A stretch of 33,516 nucleotides of DNA from Betaproteobacteria bacterium (GCA_020049415.1 JAIFKV010000203.1:1-33516), one strand, 5' to 3'. Shown: positions 8,713 through 18,113, counted from the stretch's first letter. Made by a program: numbers and translations. The notes: generated from the letters alone by a model not told the origin.

Positions 8713-9405
8713 ATGATGAATAAATGGATTGTTTTTCTACTATCGCCCGTCGTTTTGTCGGGTTGCGCCACGCGTGAATACGTTCATGAATATTTTAAAA
8801 ACCAGATTGCTCCAATTACCGCCAGCGCGAATGCACTAAATGTTCGGGTCGGCGCGGCCGAGTCCGGAATCAATGCCAATGCATCCAAACTACAGCAGCA
8901 GGATGGCGTCATTGTTGAAATGCAGGGTACTTTGAAAGTGCATGCGGATCGGATGACTAAAACCGAGACGGATGTCGCGAATTTATCGAAGACGGCCCAG
9001 GATGCTCTTGATCGCGCCCAGGCAGCAGGCCAGTTGGCGGAGGGCAAGCTGACTTATGAAGTCGTGCTGTCAGACGACAAGTTGAAATTTGCGTCGAATA
9101 AAACCGAGTTGAGTGGTGTCGCCGAGGCTGCCTTGGATGAGTTTGTGGCTAATCTCAAGGGCGAAAACAAAAGTGTTTATATCGAGATTCAGGGGCATAG
9201 CGACAGCAGGGGTGAGGCTGCGTTGAACATGAAAGTGGGCGAGGTGCGGGCGGAAGCGGTGAAGCGGTATTTGAATATCAAAGGCGGTATTCCGTTGCAC
9301 CGCATGTCGACGATCTCTTATGGCGAAAGCGAGCCGATCGCCGATAACCGCTACAAAGCCGGTCGGCAGCAGAATCGTCGTGTTGTACTAGTCGTAATCC
9401 GGTAA
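8713..9405 (+). CDS. OmpA-family lipoprotein with coiled-coil region
   Basis: A 230-aa outer-membrane lipoprotein by inference. The signal peptide ends in the lipobox LSGC with lipidated Cys18. Residues about 30-115 are polar and Ala/Leu patterned, suggesting a helical or coiled-coil stalk. Residues about 120-230 form an OmpA-like peptidoglycan-binding domain, seen in FASNKTELS, IQGHSDSRGEAALN and AVKRYL, ending in GRQQNRRVVLVV. Such proteins tether the outer membrane to the cell wall. GGAG precedes the start. It appears to be a single-gene unit. The exact paralogue cannot be named because the stalk is not family specific. Confidence 0.85.
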   Translation: MMNKWIVFLLSPVVLSGCATREYVHEYFKNQIAPITASANALNVRVGAAESGINANASKLQQQDGVIVEMQGTLKVHADRMTKTETDVANLSKTAQDALDRAQAAGQLAEGKLTYEVVLSDDKLKFASNKTELSGVAEAALDEFVANLKGENKSVYIEIQGHSDSRGEAALNMKVGEVRAEAVKRYLNIKGGIPLHRMSTISYGESEPIADNRYKAGRQQNRRVVLVVIR

Positions 9406-9477
9406 TTTGAATTGACTTGCGCGGCTCGCCGATGACGCGCCGCAGGTTATCGATTTTTTGTTCTAGAAGGAAAGTGC

Positions 9478-9822
9478 ATGTCTGCTACGACTACCGCCAG
9501 TGGTTTGGTGATTGAAGAAATGATTTTGGGTGAAGGTGATGAAGCGCAATCTGGCCAGATGGTCAGCGTGCATTACACCGGCTGGTTGACCAACGGTGAC
9601 AAGTTCGACTCTAGTGTCGATCGCAATGATCCATTTGATTTTCCGCTTGGACGGGGTCACGTCATCCGCGGTTGGGATGAAGGCGTTGCCGGTATGAAAG
9701 TCGGCGGCAAGCGCAAGTTGACCATTCCGCCCGATCTCGGCTATGGCGCGCGAGGCGCGGGTGGCGTGATTCCACCGAATGCGACGTTGGTGTTCGATGT
9801 GGAATTGCTGGCGGTGCGCTGA
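9478..9822 (+). CDS. FKBP-type peptidyl-prolyl cis-trans isomerase
   Basis: A 114-aa single FKBP domain with no signal peptide, so it should act in the cytoplasm on proline-containing folding substrates. The pattern is complete: VSVHYTGWL, GDKFDSSVDR, FDFPLGRGHVIRGWDEGVAGMKVGGKR (position-wise conserved), LTIPPDLGYGARG and IPPNATLVFDVELL. An AAGGAAA ribosome site lies just before the ATG. It faces the lytic transglycosylase gene tail to tail, with a perfect inverted repeat between them. Confidence 0.95.
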   Translation: MSATTTASGLVIEEMILGEGDEAQSGQMVSVHYTGWLTNGDKFDSSVDRNDPFDFPLGRGHVIRGWDEGVAGMKVGGKRKLTIPPDLGYGARGAGGVIPPNATLVFDVELLAVR

Positions 9823-9841
9823 CCTGACGCCGAGCTGATTT

Positions 9842-9876
9842 AACCAGACTGAATCCCAGCACGATTCAGTCTGGTT
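9842..9876. terminator. Perfect 14-bp inverted repeat between convergent genes
   Basis: Arms at 9842-9855 (AACCAGACTGAATC) and 9863-9876 match 14 of 14 with a 7-nt loop. It sits between the FKBP gene and the convergent transglycosylase gene, so a bidirectional terminator is likely. A clean T-tract follows on neither strand, so termination strength is uncertain. Confidence 0.7.
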
Positions 9877-9882
9877 GAAAGA

Positions 9883-10539
9883 TCAACTCCCCTGTTGTGT
9901 GACCTTGGAATGAGCCTGGCGAGTTGGCTTGGCTGAGTTGGGCGTTATGCCGTAGGTAAATTTCTTTTGCCACGCCGCATAGACGGCGTTCGGGTATTCC
10001 GGTCTGCCCAGGCTGCCGTTGTAACGCCCCAGCGCGCGGAACAAGTCGCCGCGTTCGATATCGATGTAATGACGCAATATGGTGACGCCGTAGCGCAGGT
10101 TGGTGCGCAGATGAAACAGGTTGTGATCAGGTTTGCCTATCGTTTTTGTCCAGAACGGCATGATCTGCATATATCCCTGTGCGGTGGCGCTGGAAACCGC
10201 GTATTTGCGAAATCCGCTTTCCACTTCAATCAATCCCAATACCATTTCAGGATCGAGACCTGCACGTATCGATTCGTAATGCATGGTATTGAGGAAATCT
10301 TGACGGTATTCGGCGTCGGGAATTCGACGCTCCAGTCGACGTGACATCTCCGCCAACCAGGCTTGCACGCCAGGTGATTCAGCAAAAGCCGCGCTTTTGA
10401 CCGCGGTATCGGCGACCGTTTTGGATAGTTGTGATTTGACGCTGGCGGACAGCGGTTCGTACATTTGCGCGCCCGCCCAAGCGTTGCCAGCGCTGAATGA
10501 GAGCAGCCAGATGACGGTTTTCAATCTGTGTTTCGACAT
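9883..10539 (-). CDS. Exported lytic transglycosylase (SLT domain)
   Basis: A 218-aa protein with a signal peptide (hydrophobic to about residue 22, AWA-G cleavage). The SLT-type lysozyme-like fold starts at about 90, with catalytic Glu107 in the motif IEVESGF, followed by [15 protein letters not shown] and [13 protein letters not shown]. It would cleave peptidoglycan glycan strands in the periplasm. The start lies 19 bases inside the end of proS, so the two are probably cotranscribed and coupled. The sequence ends in a short basic tail. Assignment to a particular Mlt class is not possible by eye. Confidence 0.9.
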   Translation of the reverse strand: MSKHRLKTVIWLLSFSAGNAWAGAQMYEPLSASVKSQLSKTVADTAVKSAAFAESPGVQAWLAEMSRRLERRIPDAEYRQDFLNTMHYESIRAGLDPEMVLGLIEVESGFRKYAVSSATAQGYMQIMPFWTKTIGKPDHNLFHLRTNLRYGVTILRHYIDIERGDLFRALGRYNGSLGRPEYPNAVYAAWQKKFTYGITPNSAKPTRQAHSKVTQQGS

Positions 10540-12260
10540 GCTTTTACCCGTTCCAGAATGAATTCAATGGCCTCTTGTTGAGCAATCTTCGTGCCGGCAG
10601 CATCGCTGCGCGCCTGATATTCCAACATGCCTTCCTTCAGGCCGCGATCACTAACCACCACACGATGCGGTACGCCGATCAGTTCCATGTCGGCAAACAT
10701 CACGCCGGGACGTTCATCTCGGTCATCCAGTACAACGTCGATGCCGGCGGCCATAAGTTCTTTATAGAGTGTTTCCGCTGCTTCGCGCACCGGTTCGCTG
10801 CGCTTCAGGCCGAGCGGCACGATGGCCAGTTCGAACGGGGCGATGGATTGCGGGAAGAGAATGCCGCGTTCATCGTTGCCTTGCTCGATCGCCGCGCCAA
10901 CAATGCGGGAGACGCCAATGCCGTAACAGCCCATGACCATGACCTGCGATTTGCCGTTTTCGTCGAGGAATTTGGCCTCCAGCGCTTGCGAGTATTTGGT
11001 GCCGAGCTTGAAGATATGGCCGACTTCGATGCCGCGACAAAGGTCGAGCGGGCCGGCACCATCCGGACTGGGGTCGCCGACGACGGCGTTGCGGATGTCG
11101 GCGACTTGCGGTTCGGACAGATCGCGACCGAAGTTGACGCCGGTCAGGTGGTAGCCATCTTCATTGGCGCCGCAGGTGAAGTCGCTCATGGCGAGCACGG
11201 CGCGGTCGGCGAAGACCGGAATGTTGAGGCCGATGGGGCCGAGTGAGCCGACGCCGCAGCCCAGCGAATTGCGGATTTCGGCGTCGCTGGCAAATTCCAT
11301 CGGGCTGGCTGCGCCAGGGAGTTTGCCGGCTTTGACTTCGTTGAGTTGATGATCGCCGCGAACCAGCAGGGCGATGAGGCCCTGTTTGCCAGTCTCGTCG
11401 AGTGCGCTGCGCACGATCAGGGTTTTGACCACTTTGTCGGCGGCAATGTTAAGTGCAGCGGTGACTTCTTCGATCGTGTGTTGTCCCGGTGTGGCGACCT
11501 TGTGCATGGTTTGTGTCGCTGCCGCGCGCGGAGCGGCAGGCGCCATGGCTTCCGCCATTTCGACGTTGGCGGCGTAGTCAGAAGCCGGACAGAAGGCGAT
11601 GGCGTCTTCGCCGGAATCGGCCAGGACGTGAAATTCATGCGAACCGGATCCGCCGATTGCACCGGTATCCGCCGCCACGGCGCGGAATTTCAGCCCCAAG
11701 CGGGTGAAGATCCGGCTGTAAGCGGCGTACATGACTTTGTACGTGGCATCCAGGCTGTCTTCGTTCGGGTGGAAGGAATAGGCGTCCTTCATCAGGAATT
11801 CGCGCGCCCGCATGACGCCGAAACGTGGACGGATTTCATCGCGGAACTTGGTTTGAACCTGATAAAAATTGATCGGCAATTGTTTGTAGGAACGGATTTC
11901 CTTGCGCGCCAGATCAGTAATGACTTCTTCGTGAGTCGGGCCGAAGCAGAAGTCGCGTTGATGACGATCCTTGATCTTCAGCATCTGCGGGCCGAATACC
12001 GCCCAGCGCCCGGTCTCCTGCCAGAGTTCGGCTGGTTGTACGGCAGGCATCAGAAGTTCTATCGAGCCGGCGCGATTCATTTCCTCGCGCACGATAGCTT
12101 CAACTTTGCGCAGTATTCGCAGCCCGAGCGGCATCCAGGTGTAAAGGCCAGAACCCAAACGTTTGATCAAGCCGGCGCGCAACATCAGACGATGACTGGC
12201 AAGTTCGGCTTCAGCCGGGGCTTCTTTGCTGGTGGAGAGGAAAAACTGAGAGATCCGCAT
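10521..12260 (-). CDS. proS: Prolyl-tRNA synthetase
   Basis: About 579 aa, the bacterial-type class II ProRS that charges tRNA-Pro in the cytoplasm. The N-terminal [19 protein letters not shown] and [23 protein letters not shown] are diagnostic. Motif 2 is seen around [25 protein letters not shown]. An inserted editing domain of the YbaK type spans about 225-390. Motif 3 is the [12 protein letters not shown] region, and the C-terminal anticodon-binding domain includes [26 protein letters not shown]. The ATG at 12260 gives the family start; a TTG at 12278 is an alternative. It overlaps the downstream transglycosylase gene. Confidence 0.96.
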   Translation of the reverse strand: MRISQFFLSTSKEAPAEAELASHRLMLRAGLIKRLGSGLYTWMPLGLRILRKVEAIVREEMNRAGSIELLMPAVQPAELWQETGRWAVFGPQMLKIKDRHQRDFCFGPTHEEVITDLARKEIRSYKQLPINFYQVQTKFRDEIRPRFGVMRAREFLMKDAYSFHPNEDSLDATYKVMYAAYSRIFTRLGLKFRAVAADTGAIGGSGSHEFHVLADSGEDAIAFCPASDYAANVEMAEAMAPAAPRAAATQTMHKVATPGQHTIEEVTAALNIAADKVVKTLIVRSALDETGKQGLIALLVRGDHQLNEVKAGKLPGAASPMEFASDAEIRNSLGCGVGSLGPIGLNIPVFADRAVLAMSDFTCGANEDGYHLTGVNFGRDLSEPQVADIRNAVVGDPSPDGAGPLDLCRGIEVGHIFKLGTKYSQALEAKFLDENGKSQVMVMGCYGIGVSRIVGAAIEQGNDERGILFPQSIAPFELAIVPLGLKRSEPVREAAETLYKELMAAGIDVVLDDRDERPGVMFADMELIGVPHRVVVSDRGLKEGMLEYQARSDAAGTKIAQQEAIEFILERVKACRNTD

Positions 12261-12355
12261 GGTTGGGCCGGTAAGCAATAAAAGAAACTGATTTTACCAG
12301 CCGGCGATGCGTTCCACCTTCGTGTTGCAACCACCGAAATAGGTGGCGCTGCTCT

Positions 12356-12802
12356 TCAGCGAATGTGCGACAGCTCTTTATTGAGCATTTCGATGTTTTT
12401 TTCGTGCATGCGCACGGATTCGGTCAATTTGCCGACATCCGCTCCCGGGCGTCGGCTGCCTTGGCTAAGCTCGTTGCGTGAAGCCGCCAGATTGCGTTCC
12501 TCGCTGCGCAATTCTTCTACCAGCAATTGCCGGCGCATGTCATCACGCTTGACCTGGGTGCCCTTGTCAACTTTTGGAAAGTAACTCGGAGTGGCAATTT
12601 TTCCGCTGGATTTGATTTTTTCGGCGGGTGTTGAGCGGTTGGAAGCAGGGCGAGAAATATCGGGAATGATTATTTGCGGTTTCACGCCCGGTCGCGGCAT
12701 GTTGGTATAAGTAACGACGCCGTTTTCATCGACGAATTTATAGATTTCCCCGGCAGCGATGTTGGGCAATACGAAAAAAAGCAGACCAAGAACAAAACGC
12801 AT
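12356..12802 (-). CDS. DUF4124-like exported protein with C-terminal helix
   Basis: A 148-aa protein with a signal peptide (MRFVLGLLFFVLPNIAAG), then a short segment IYKFVDENGVVTYTNMP that is typical of the DUF4124 domain found in many beta- and gammaproteobacterial periplasmic proteins. The middle is low-complexity and basic. Residues about 95-148 are charged and heptad-like, suggesting a coiled coil. The function is unknown. The start at 12802 follows a GAGG ribosome site and gives a proper signal peptide. It lies between glnA and proS on the same strand. Confidence 0.75.
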   Translation of the reverse strand: MRFVLGLLFFVLPNIAAGEIYKFVDENGVVTYTNMPRPGVKPQIIIPDISRPASNRSTPAEKIKSSGKIATPSYFPKVDKGTQVKRDDMRRQLLVEELRSEERNLAASRNELSQGSRRPGADVGKLTESVRMHEKNIEMLNKELSHIR

Positions 12803-12860
12803 GGGTGAGACCTCGACACGAATGCAGCGAAGTGTAGGGAAATGGGTGGGCGTGACGCAA

Positions 12861-12888
12861 TAAAAAAGGCGGCCGCAGCCGCCTTTTT
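12861..12888 (-). terminator. Rho-independent terminator of glnA
   Basis: An 11-bp perfect stem (12863-12873 and 12878-12888) around a CGCA loop, GC-rich at the top, is followed on the minus strand by a run of six T. It lies 17 bases past the glnA stop, as expected for its terminator. Confidence 0.9.
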
Positions 12889-12904
12889 GCAAGTTCTAAA
12901 GATG

Positions 12905-14320
12905 TTACAGGCTGTAATACAACTCGAACTCGATCGGGTGAGAAGTCATGCGGAAAAGTTTGACCTCTTCCATTTTCAGTTCGATGAACGAATCGATCCA
13001 CTCTTTCGAGAAGACACCGCCACGGGTCAGGAATTCGTGATCGAGTGCCAGGTTTTCCAGCGCCATTTCCAGGCTGTGGCAAACCTTCGGAATGGCCTTT
13101 TCTTCTTCCGGCGGCAAATCGTACAGATTCTTGTCGGCGGGGTCGCCGGGGTGAATCTTGTTCTGCACGCCGTCCAAGCCGGCCATCATCAGTGCGGTAA
13201 AGCACAGATAGGGGTTGGAGGACGGGTCCGGGAATCGGGTCTCGATACGGCGTGCCTTGTCGGAAGCGACGTGCGGGATGCGGATCGATGCGGAACGGTT
13301 TTTGGCGGAGTAAGCCAGCATGACCGGGGCTTCAAAGCCGGGAACCAGACGCTTGTAGGAGTTGGTGCCGGGGTTGGTGATGGCGTTCAGCGCCTTGGCG
13401 TGCTTGATGATGCCGCCGATGTAGTACAGCGCGAACTCGCTCAGACCGGCATAACCGTTGCCGGCGAACAGGTTCTTGCCGTCTTTCCAGATCGACTGGT
13501 GCACGTGCATGCCGGAACCGTTGTCGCCAACGATGGGCTTCGGCATGAAGGTCGCGGTCTTGCCGTAGCTGTGGGCGACGTTATGCACGACGTACTTGAG
13601 AATCTGGGTCCAGTCGGCGCGCTTAACCAGGGTGGAGAACACGGTGCCGATTTCGCACTGTCCGGCGGTGGCGACTTCGTGGTGATGCACTTCAACCGGC
13701 ACGCCCATCTCTTCCAGGGCCAGAACCATGGCACCACGGATGTCGTGCAGGGAGTCAACCGGGGGAACCGGGAAATAACCGCCCTTGACACCGGGACGGT
13801 GGCCCATGTTGCCGCCTTCGTATTTCTTGCTGGAAGACCAGGCGGCTTCTTCAGACTCGATGCTGACGTGGGTGCCAGACATGTCGGAGCCCCAGGTCAC
13901 GGAATCAAAGATGAAGAATTCGGGTTCCGGGCCGAAGTAGGCGGTGTCGCCCAGTCCGGTGGATTTCAGATAGGCCTCACCGCGCTTGGCGATGGAACGC
14001 GGGTCGCGGTCGTAACCTTTGCCGGTGTCGGGTTCAACCACGTCGCAGGTCAGAATCAGGGTGGGCTCGTCCATGAACGGGTCCAGATTGGCGGTGTCCG
14101 GGTCGGGCATCAACTGCATGTCGGAAGCCTGAATTCCCTTCCAGCCAGCAATCGAGGAGCCATCGAATGCGTGGCCATCGGTAAATTTGTCTTCTGTGAA
14201 ACCATGCTCGGAAACCGGCACGGTGACGTGCTGTTCTTTGCCACGGGTATCGGTAAAACGGAAATCAACGAATTTGATGTCGTTTTCCTGAATCATCTTC
14301 ATTACATCGGCGACCGCCAT
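12905..14320 (-). CDS. glnA: Glutamine synthetase type I
   Basis: A 471-aa dodecameric GSI-beta type enzyme making glutamine from glutamate, ammonia and ATP. Recognisable features are DGSSIAGW near the N-terminus, the metal-site [19 protein letters not shown], the ATP-site segment SIRIP with [10 protein letters not shown], and the adenylylation loop NLYDLPPEE with Tyr400. The presence of that tyrosine implies GlnE-type covalent control. It is a single gene with its own terminator. The 285-bp upstream region holds a sigma-54-like promoter and an NtrC-like site, consistent with nitrogen control. Confidence 0.97.
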   Translation of the reverse strand: MAVADVMKMIQENDIKFVDFRFTDTRGKEQHVTVPVSEHGFTEDKFTDGHAFDGSSIAGWKGIQASDMQLMPDPDTANLDPFMDEPTLILTCDVVEPDTGKGYDRDPRSIAKRGEAYLKSTGLGDTAYFGPEPEFFIFDSVTWGSDMSGTHVSIESEEAAWSSSKKYEGGNMGHRPGVKGGYFPVPPVDSLHDIRGAMVLALEEMGVPVEVHHHEVATAGQCEIGTVFSTLVKRADWTQILKYVVHNVAHSYGKTATFMPKPIVGDNGSGMHVHQSIWKDGKNLFAGNGYAGLSEFALYYIGGIIKHAKALNAITNPGTNSYKRLVPGFEAPVMLAYSAKNRSASIRIPHVASDKARRIETRFPDPSSNPYLCFTALMMAGLDGVQNKIHPGDPADKNLYDLPPEEEKAIPKVCHSLEMALENLALDHEFLTRGGVFSKEWIDSFIELKMEEVKLFRMTSHPIEFELYYSL

Positions 14321-14407
14321 TTCGAACTCCTTGTGTAGGACTGGATTGCAATTAGTGGGTATCCACGGTGGCAGTTAAGCATGATCCATGCCATGCCCCG
14401 AAATCGG

Positions 14408-14423
14408 ACAAAGCATTGTGCCA
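14408..14423 (-). promoter_or_regulatory. Candidate sigma-54 promoter of glnA
   Basis: Read on the minus strand the sequence is TGGCACAATGCTTTGT. The -24 block TGGCAC is perfect. The -12 block TTTGT departs from TTGCW by lacking GC. The predicted transcription start would lie about 75 bases ahead of the glnA ATG. The weak -12 half keeps confidence moderate. Confidence 0.45.
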
Positions 14424-14486
14424 TAAGGAATTGCGGGGGGAATGAGAAATGATTTGCCCTGAATTGGGGCCGTTTGTGTTTTATCT

Positions 14487-14501
14487 GCACCAATAAAGTG
14501 C
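14487..14501. promoter_or_regulatory. Candidate NtrC binding site
   Basis: GCACC, five bases, then AGTGC matches the NtrC consensus GCACC-N5-GGTGC at 9 of 10 positions. It lies about 95-100 bases upstream of the predicted sigma-54 transcription start, a distance similar to the enhancer spacing known for glnA promoters. Confidence 0.5.
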
Positions 14502-14605
14502 GTATTACTGTGCTTCTGCCGTATTTGGAGGCGGACGATAGACCGCCTGTCATCGAATGACGCGGACTTCTACAATCGCGGTCTGCCTATTTTGAGTTTT
14601 TTGCC

Positions 14606-15412
14606 ATGACCGATGCATACGCCGTTTTCGGCAATCCGATCGCGCATTCCAAATCCCCGCTTATTCATGCCGCTTTCGCCCGACAGACTGGGCAAGACAT
14701 CCTTTATTCCGCCTTGTTAGCGCCTCTGGATAACTTTAATCAAGCGATTTCGACGTTCATCGCGGAAGGCGGGCGAGGCGCCAATGTCACCGTTCCGTTC
14801 AAGGAGCAGGCCTTTGCGCTGGCGACGCGTCATTCTGCTCGGGCGCAAGCTGCCGGTGCGGTGAATACTTTGCAATTCGAGGCGGATGGCGTGCTGGGCG
14901 ATAACACCGATGGCGCCGGGTTGGTGCGAGATCTGGTCGCCAATCTTGGCGTCTCGCTGGCGGGCAAACGTATTTTGTTGATGGGGGCGGGGGGGGCTGC
15001 GCGCGGGGTCATTTTGCCTTTACTGGAGCAGTTGCCGATGTCCGTCTTCATCGTCAATCGGACTGCGGATAAGGCTATTCGGCTGGCGCAGGTATTTGCT
15101 GATCATAAAAATTTATCCGCTGGCGGTTATGCCGATGTGTCGGGGGCGTTCGATTTGGTGATCAACGCCACGGCGGCTAGTCTGGCGGGAGATTTGCCGC
15201 CTTTGCCAGCCGACGTATTTGCCGCCGATGCCTGGGCCTACGACATGATGTATGGCAAGGACACGCCGTTCCTGGCCTTCGCGAGATTGCACGGCGCGCG
15301 TCCGGCCGATGGTCTGGGCATGCTGGTGGAGCAGGCGGCGGAAGCTTTTTGGGTTTGGCGCGGGGTGCGGCCGGATACCGCGCCGGTGATCCAGATGCTG
15401 AGGTGCGCATGA
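14606..15412 (+). CDS. aroE: Shikimate dehydrogenase
   Basis: A 268-aa NADP-dependent enzyme converting 3-dehydroshikimate to shikimate in aromatic amino acid synthesis. The shikimate-binding N-terminus reads VFGNPIAHSKSPLIH, with NVTVPFKEQA and GAVNTL following; the catalytic lysine is in the PFK motif. DNTDGAGLVRDL and the dinucleotide-binding loop GAGGAARGVI are present, as is the NRTADKA strand. The C-terminal GLGMLVEQAAEAFWVW is typical. It overlaps mtgA by four bases (ATGA). The aroE-mtgA pairing is common in proteobacteria. Confidence 0.97.
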   Translation: MTDAYAVFGNPIAHSKSPLIHAAFARQTGQDILYSALLAPLDNFNQAISTFIAEGGRGANVTVPFKEQAFALATRHSARAQAAGAVNTLQFEADGVLGDNTDGAGLVRDLVANLGVSLAGKRILLMGAGGAARGVILPLLEQLPMSVFIVNRTADKAIRLAQVFADHKNLSAGGYADVSGAFDLVINATAASLAGDLPPLPADVFAADAWAYDMMYGKDTPFLAFARLHGARPADGLGMLVEQAAEAFWVWRGVRPDTAPVIQMLRCA

Positions 15413-16101
15413 TGTTTCGACTGTTCTGGCGCGGCCTGTTGTTGTTGATCGTATTGGTGTTGCTATTGCAGTTCTGGTATCTCGGCCATGTGTTGTGGTG
15501 GAAGGCGTTCGATCCGACTTCAACGGCTTTCATGGAAGCCGGGATGGATCGCTTGCAAGAGAAGAAACCGGACGCCGAATTGCGCTATCGCTGGGTTGAT
15601 TACAACCGTATTTCGATGCAATTGAAGCGCGCGGTGATCGCCGCGGAAGACAGCCGTTTCCTGGCGCATGAAGGCTTCGATTGGGAAGCCATGGAATTGG
15701 CGATGGAGAAGAATCTGAAAAAAGGCCGCATTGCTGCCGGTGGTTCCACCATCAGCCAGCAGCTTGCCAAAAACCTGTTTTTATCGGCCTCGCGCAACCC
15801 GTTGCGCAAGGTTCAGGAAGCGGTGATTACGGTAATGATCGAGTCGCTCTGGAGCAAGCATCGAATTCTGGAGGTGTATCTGAATGTCATCGAATGGGGT
15901 AACGGAATTTATGGCGCGGAAGCGGCCAGCCGGCGCTATTTCAAAACTTCTTCCGCCAGCCTGGGCCGTGACCAGGCTGCGTTGCTGGCGGCGATGATTC
16001 CGAATCCACGCTACTACGAAACGCATCGATCGTCGCGCGGCTTGCTCAAGCGCAAATCGATTATTGCCGCTCGCATGTCTCAGGTGACGGTGCCACGTTA
16101 G
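15409..16101 (+). CDS. mtgA: Monofunctional biosynthetic peptidoglycan transglycosylase
   Basis: A 230-aa glycosyltransferase family 51 enzyme with one N-terminal membrane anchor (about residues 6-28). It polymerises lipid II into glycan strands. Conserved GT51 motifs are AVIAAEDSRFLAHEGFD (catalytic Glu in the EDS motif), GGSTISQQLAKNLFL, the RKVQEAVITVMIE segment and ILEVYLNVIEWGNGIYGAE. No transpeptidase domain follows, so it is MtgA rather than a bifunctional PBP1. Its ATG overlaps the aroE stop, indicating translational coupling. Confidence 0.96.
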   Translation: MMFRLFWRGLLLLIVLVLLLQFWYLGHVLWWKAFDPTSTAFMEAGMDRLQEKKPDAELRYRWVDYNRISMQLKRAVIAAEDSRFLAHEGFDWEAMELAMEKNLKKGRIAAGGSTISQQLAKNLFLSASRNPLRKVQEAVITVMIESLWSKHRILEVYLNVIEWGNGIYGAEAASRRYFKTSSASLGRDQAALLAAMIPNPRYYETHRSSRGLLKRKSIIAARMSQVTVPR

Positions 16102-16122
16102 CGGTCTTGCCACAGGCTGCGG

Positions 16123-17079
16123 TCAACGCCATAAGCGCCAACTGCGAGCAGGCGTCAAACTGACCGCACGGTAGCCAATCAAGTCCAGTCGGGCATAGCG
16201 GATGCGGCCCCAGATCAATTGGCGCAAAAGTGGGGCAAACCAATCTCTTTCAAGTTGAGCCAGGTGGCTTTCGAAATTGCCGTCCCAATCGCTGGCCGGT
16301 TGGGTGAGCGCGACCAGTGCGCGGTTGCATGGATTCAATTGTGATAACGCATTCGGCGGTGCAATAAACGGGCAATTCGCGGCGTATGCCAAGGCCTGGA
16401 TTTCAGCATTGTCGCCTACGCAAAGATCGAATTTTGTCTTGCAGGCGGGCAAATTGCCGCCGCCCCAAAGCCACAAGCCATTGATTACCGGACGTCCCGT
16501 GTCCTCGCGTGCGAGATTGACCGGATGTGAATGCATCAGCATTTGCACCTCGTTGATGCGTTTCAGGTAAAGACGGGCATCGGCTCCGCGTGGCAGGTGG
16601 GGAGTCAGATATTCGCCATCCATCTGGTCCAGCGGGGTGGTGCGCAGATTCGGCGCTTCCAGTAAACGCAGGTGCCAACGTGTCGGATTGATCGCCTGGA
16701 TTTCCCAGCCTTCCCGTTGCCAATGCAGATTGATGTCGGCGATCAGTGCGCGGGCTTCCGACAACGACAGTTGCAAGCTCTCGGGGGGATGCAGAATGAG
16801 TCCGCCCATGGCGACTTCGAGATGCACTGGGTCGAGCCGAAACCAGTAACCGGCTGCGCTTTCGAGTTGGTCGGCAAAGGCGGAGATAGGCGCCAGCGGC
16901 CAATCTTGTTGCTGTTTGATGCCAAAAGCCTGGCAAAGTGTGCCGGCCAGACTGGGTTCATGTGTTTTTTGTTTGCCTCGGTTCAGGAGTTTGAACAGGC
17001 TCGGCGAGGCTTGGCGGATGATTTCCAGCCAGGCATCCTGGCGGGCGGGCAGGACGATCAGCAGTTGAAGACTTTTCAT
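16123..17079 (-). CDS. Conserved protein resembling RpfE-type/COG4255 family
   Basis: A 318-aa soluble protein without clear signal peptide or catalytic motif. I recognise the pattern LRLDPVHL-like (here FRLDPVHLEV), LNLHWQREGWEI-like and the block INEVQMLMHSHPVN followed by PVINGLWLWGGG. These occur in a proteobacterial family often annotated as RpfE-type regulatory protein or as distantly related to phosphoglycerate-mutase-like proteins. Its biochemical role is not established to my knowledge. It is a single minus-strand gene, convergent with mtgA and divergent from yjbQ. The family name is from memory and should be treated as tentative. Confidence 0.6.
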   Translation of the reverse strand: MKSLQLLIVLPARQDAWLEIIRQASPSLFKLLNRGKQKTHEPSLAGTLCQAFGIKQQQDWPLAPISAFADQLESAAGYWFRLDPVHLEVAMGGLILHPPESLQLSLSEARALIADINLHWQREGWEIQAINPTRWHLRLLEAPNLRTTPLDQMDGEYLTPHLPRGADARLYLKRINEVQMLMHSHPVNLAREDTGRPVINGLWLWGGGNLPACKTKFDLCVGDNAEIQALAYAANCPFIAPPNALSQLNPCNRALVALTQPASDWDGNFESHLAQLERDWFAPLLRQLIWGRIRYARLDLIGYRAVSLTPARSWRLWR

Positions 17080-17113
17080 GGGGATGCATTATCCGCTGCG
17101 ATAAAATAATTTG

Positions 17114-17533
17114 ATGAGACAACACCATCATATTTTCGAAATTTCCACCTGCGGCCAAGGCCTTTACGATTTCACCGCTGAAGTGGCGAAATGGTTGACA
17201 TCAAGCGGCGTACATGACGGTTTGCTGACCTTGTTTGTGCGGCATACCTCGGCTAGTTTGATCGTGCAGGAAAACGCCGATCCCGATGTACAAACCGATC
17301 TGTCTCGTTTTCTCGCCCGACTGGTGCCGGAAAATGATCCAATTTATCGGCATACGCAGGAAGGTTCGGATGATATGCCGGCGCACATACGTGCGGTATT
17401 GACGCAGACCCAGCTCTCGATTCCGGTCCAGGCCGGCCGTATGCAGTTGGGTGTTTGGCAGGGAATTTATTTGTTTGAGCATCGACGCGCCGTGCATCGG
17501 CGCGAGGTAGCGGGGCATTTGATCGGTGAGTAA
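17114..17533 (+). CDS. yjbQ: YjbQ family protein (UPF0047)
   Basis: A 139-aa YjbQ protein. The family forms trimers, and some members have a weak thiamine-phosphate synthase activity; the physiological role remains unclear. Diagnostic segments are LLTLFVRHTSASLIVQENADPDV, then EGSDDMPAHIRAVL, and the C-terminal LGVWQGIYLFEHRR. The metal-binding histidines in RHTSAS, DMPAH and the EHR end are present. The ATG at 17114 lacks a strong ribosome site. It is a single-gene unit followed by a 245-bp spacer. Confidence 0.93.
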   Translation: MRQHHHIFEISTCGQGLYDFTAEVAKWLTSSGVHDGLLTLFVRHTSASLIVQENADPDVQTDLSRFLARLVPENDPIYRHTQEGSDDMPAHIRAVLTQTQLSIPVQAGRMQLGVWQGIYLFEHRRAVHRREVAGHLIGE

Positions 17534-17730
17534 TGCCTCTGTCCCAAGAATGGCGCCTGGATTCATACAGGGGTTCAAACTTATGCCAGAGAGAGCGATA
17601 CCGCGCCCATCGGGCGTCAGCATGGAGGAAATTCGTGATCAAAGACCGTCAAGCGTGACCTTGCCATCGGTGGTTTGATTCTGGTAAAGCTGAGGAAATC
17701 CCTTCTCAACTCAGGGTTGCAAAATAATTG

Positions 17731-17747
17731 TTGATCATTATGATCAA
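17731..17747. promoter_or_regulatory. Palindrome TTGATCA-TTA-TGATCAA, possible operator
   Basis: A perfect 7-bp dyad with a 3-nt centre lies about 30 bases ahead of the small exported-protein gene and is flanked by further symmetric ATT/AAT bases. The half-sites recall FNR/CRP boxes (TTGAT...ATCAA), but the spacing is 7 rather than 4, so the cognate regulator cannot be named. Confidence 0.4.
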
Positions 17748-17778
17748 GTAATCGTGTTCAACTTGTGGGGAGATGGAA

Positions 17779-18051
17779 ATGCAACGACTCGCTTTTGCCA
17801 TGCTGTTGAGTTTGGGTATGACGGGTTTTGTACAGGCTTCCGAGGAATCGGAATGGTCTCAAGCCATGCAAATTCCCTGTCATGCAACCCTGACCGCGTC
17901 GGAATGTCGCGCTCACTACGATCTGCTTGGCCGTCTGCCCGAGGGGGCGCAGCGTGAAGCGTATCTGGCGGATCACTTCGCCATGATCGAGGATCGGTCA
18001 CAGGCTTGCGGCTGTTCGATGAAGCAGAACAACGTCGGCATGCTGGATTGA
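17779..18051 (+). CDS. Small exported cysteine-containing protein
   Basis: A 90-aa protein with a signal peptide (MQRLAFAMLLSLGMTGFVQA) and a mature part of about 70 residues. The mature part holds four cysteines: one in IPCHATL, one in SECRAHY, and two in ACGCSM. They could form disulfides in the periplasm or bind metal. GGGGAG is well spaced from the ATG at 17779, which decides this start over 17773. I do not recognise the family. It stands alone between yjbQ and lolC, after a palindrome that may be an operator. Confidence 0.7.
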   Translation: MQRLAFAMLLSLGMTGFVQASEESEWSQAMQIPCHATLTASECRAHYDLLGRLPEGAQREAYLADHFAMIEDRSQACGCSMKQNNVGMLD

Positions 18052-18113
18052 TTTTCGCGGTGTAATCGATGACCGCCTGACGGCATGGGGTCTGCTGTGG
18101 CAGACTCCACCCT

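Noticed and set aside
8453..8716. 87-codon open frame between dctM and the OmpA-like gene
   Set aside because: It has no ribosome site and no protein-like composition, and it crosses the probable promoter of the lipoprotein gene.
9842..9876. Inverted repeat as an insertion-sequence end
   Set aside because: No transposase gene or target duplication is nearby, and the repeat sits exactly between two convergent gene ends, as a terminator would.
12842..14338. 498-codon plus-strand open frame
   Set aside because: It is the antisense shadow of glnA on the opposite strand, which has clear glutamine synthetase motifs; the plus-strand translation shows no family pattern.
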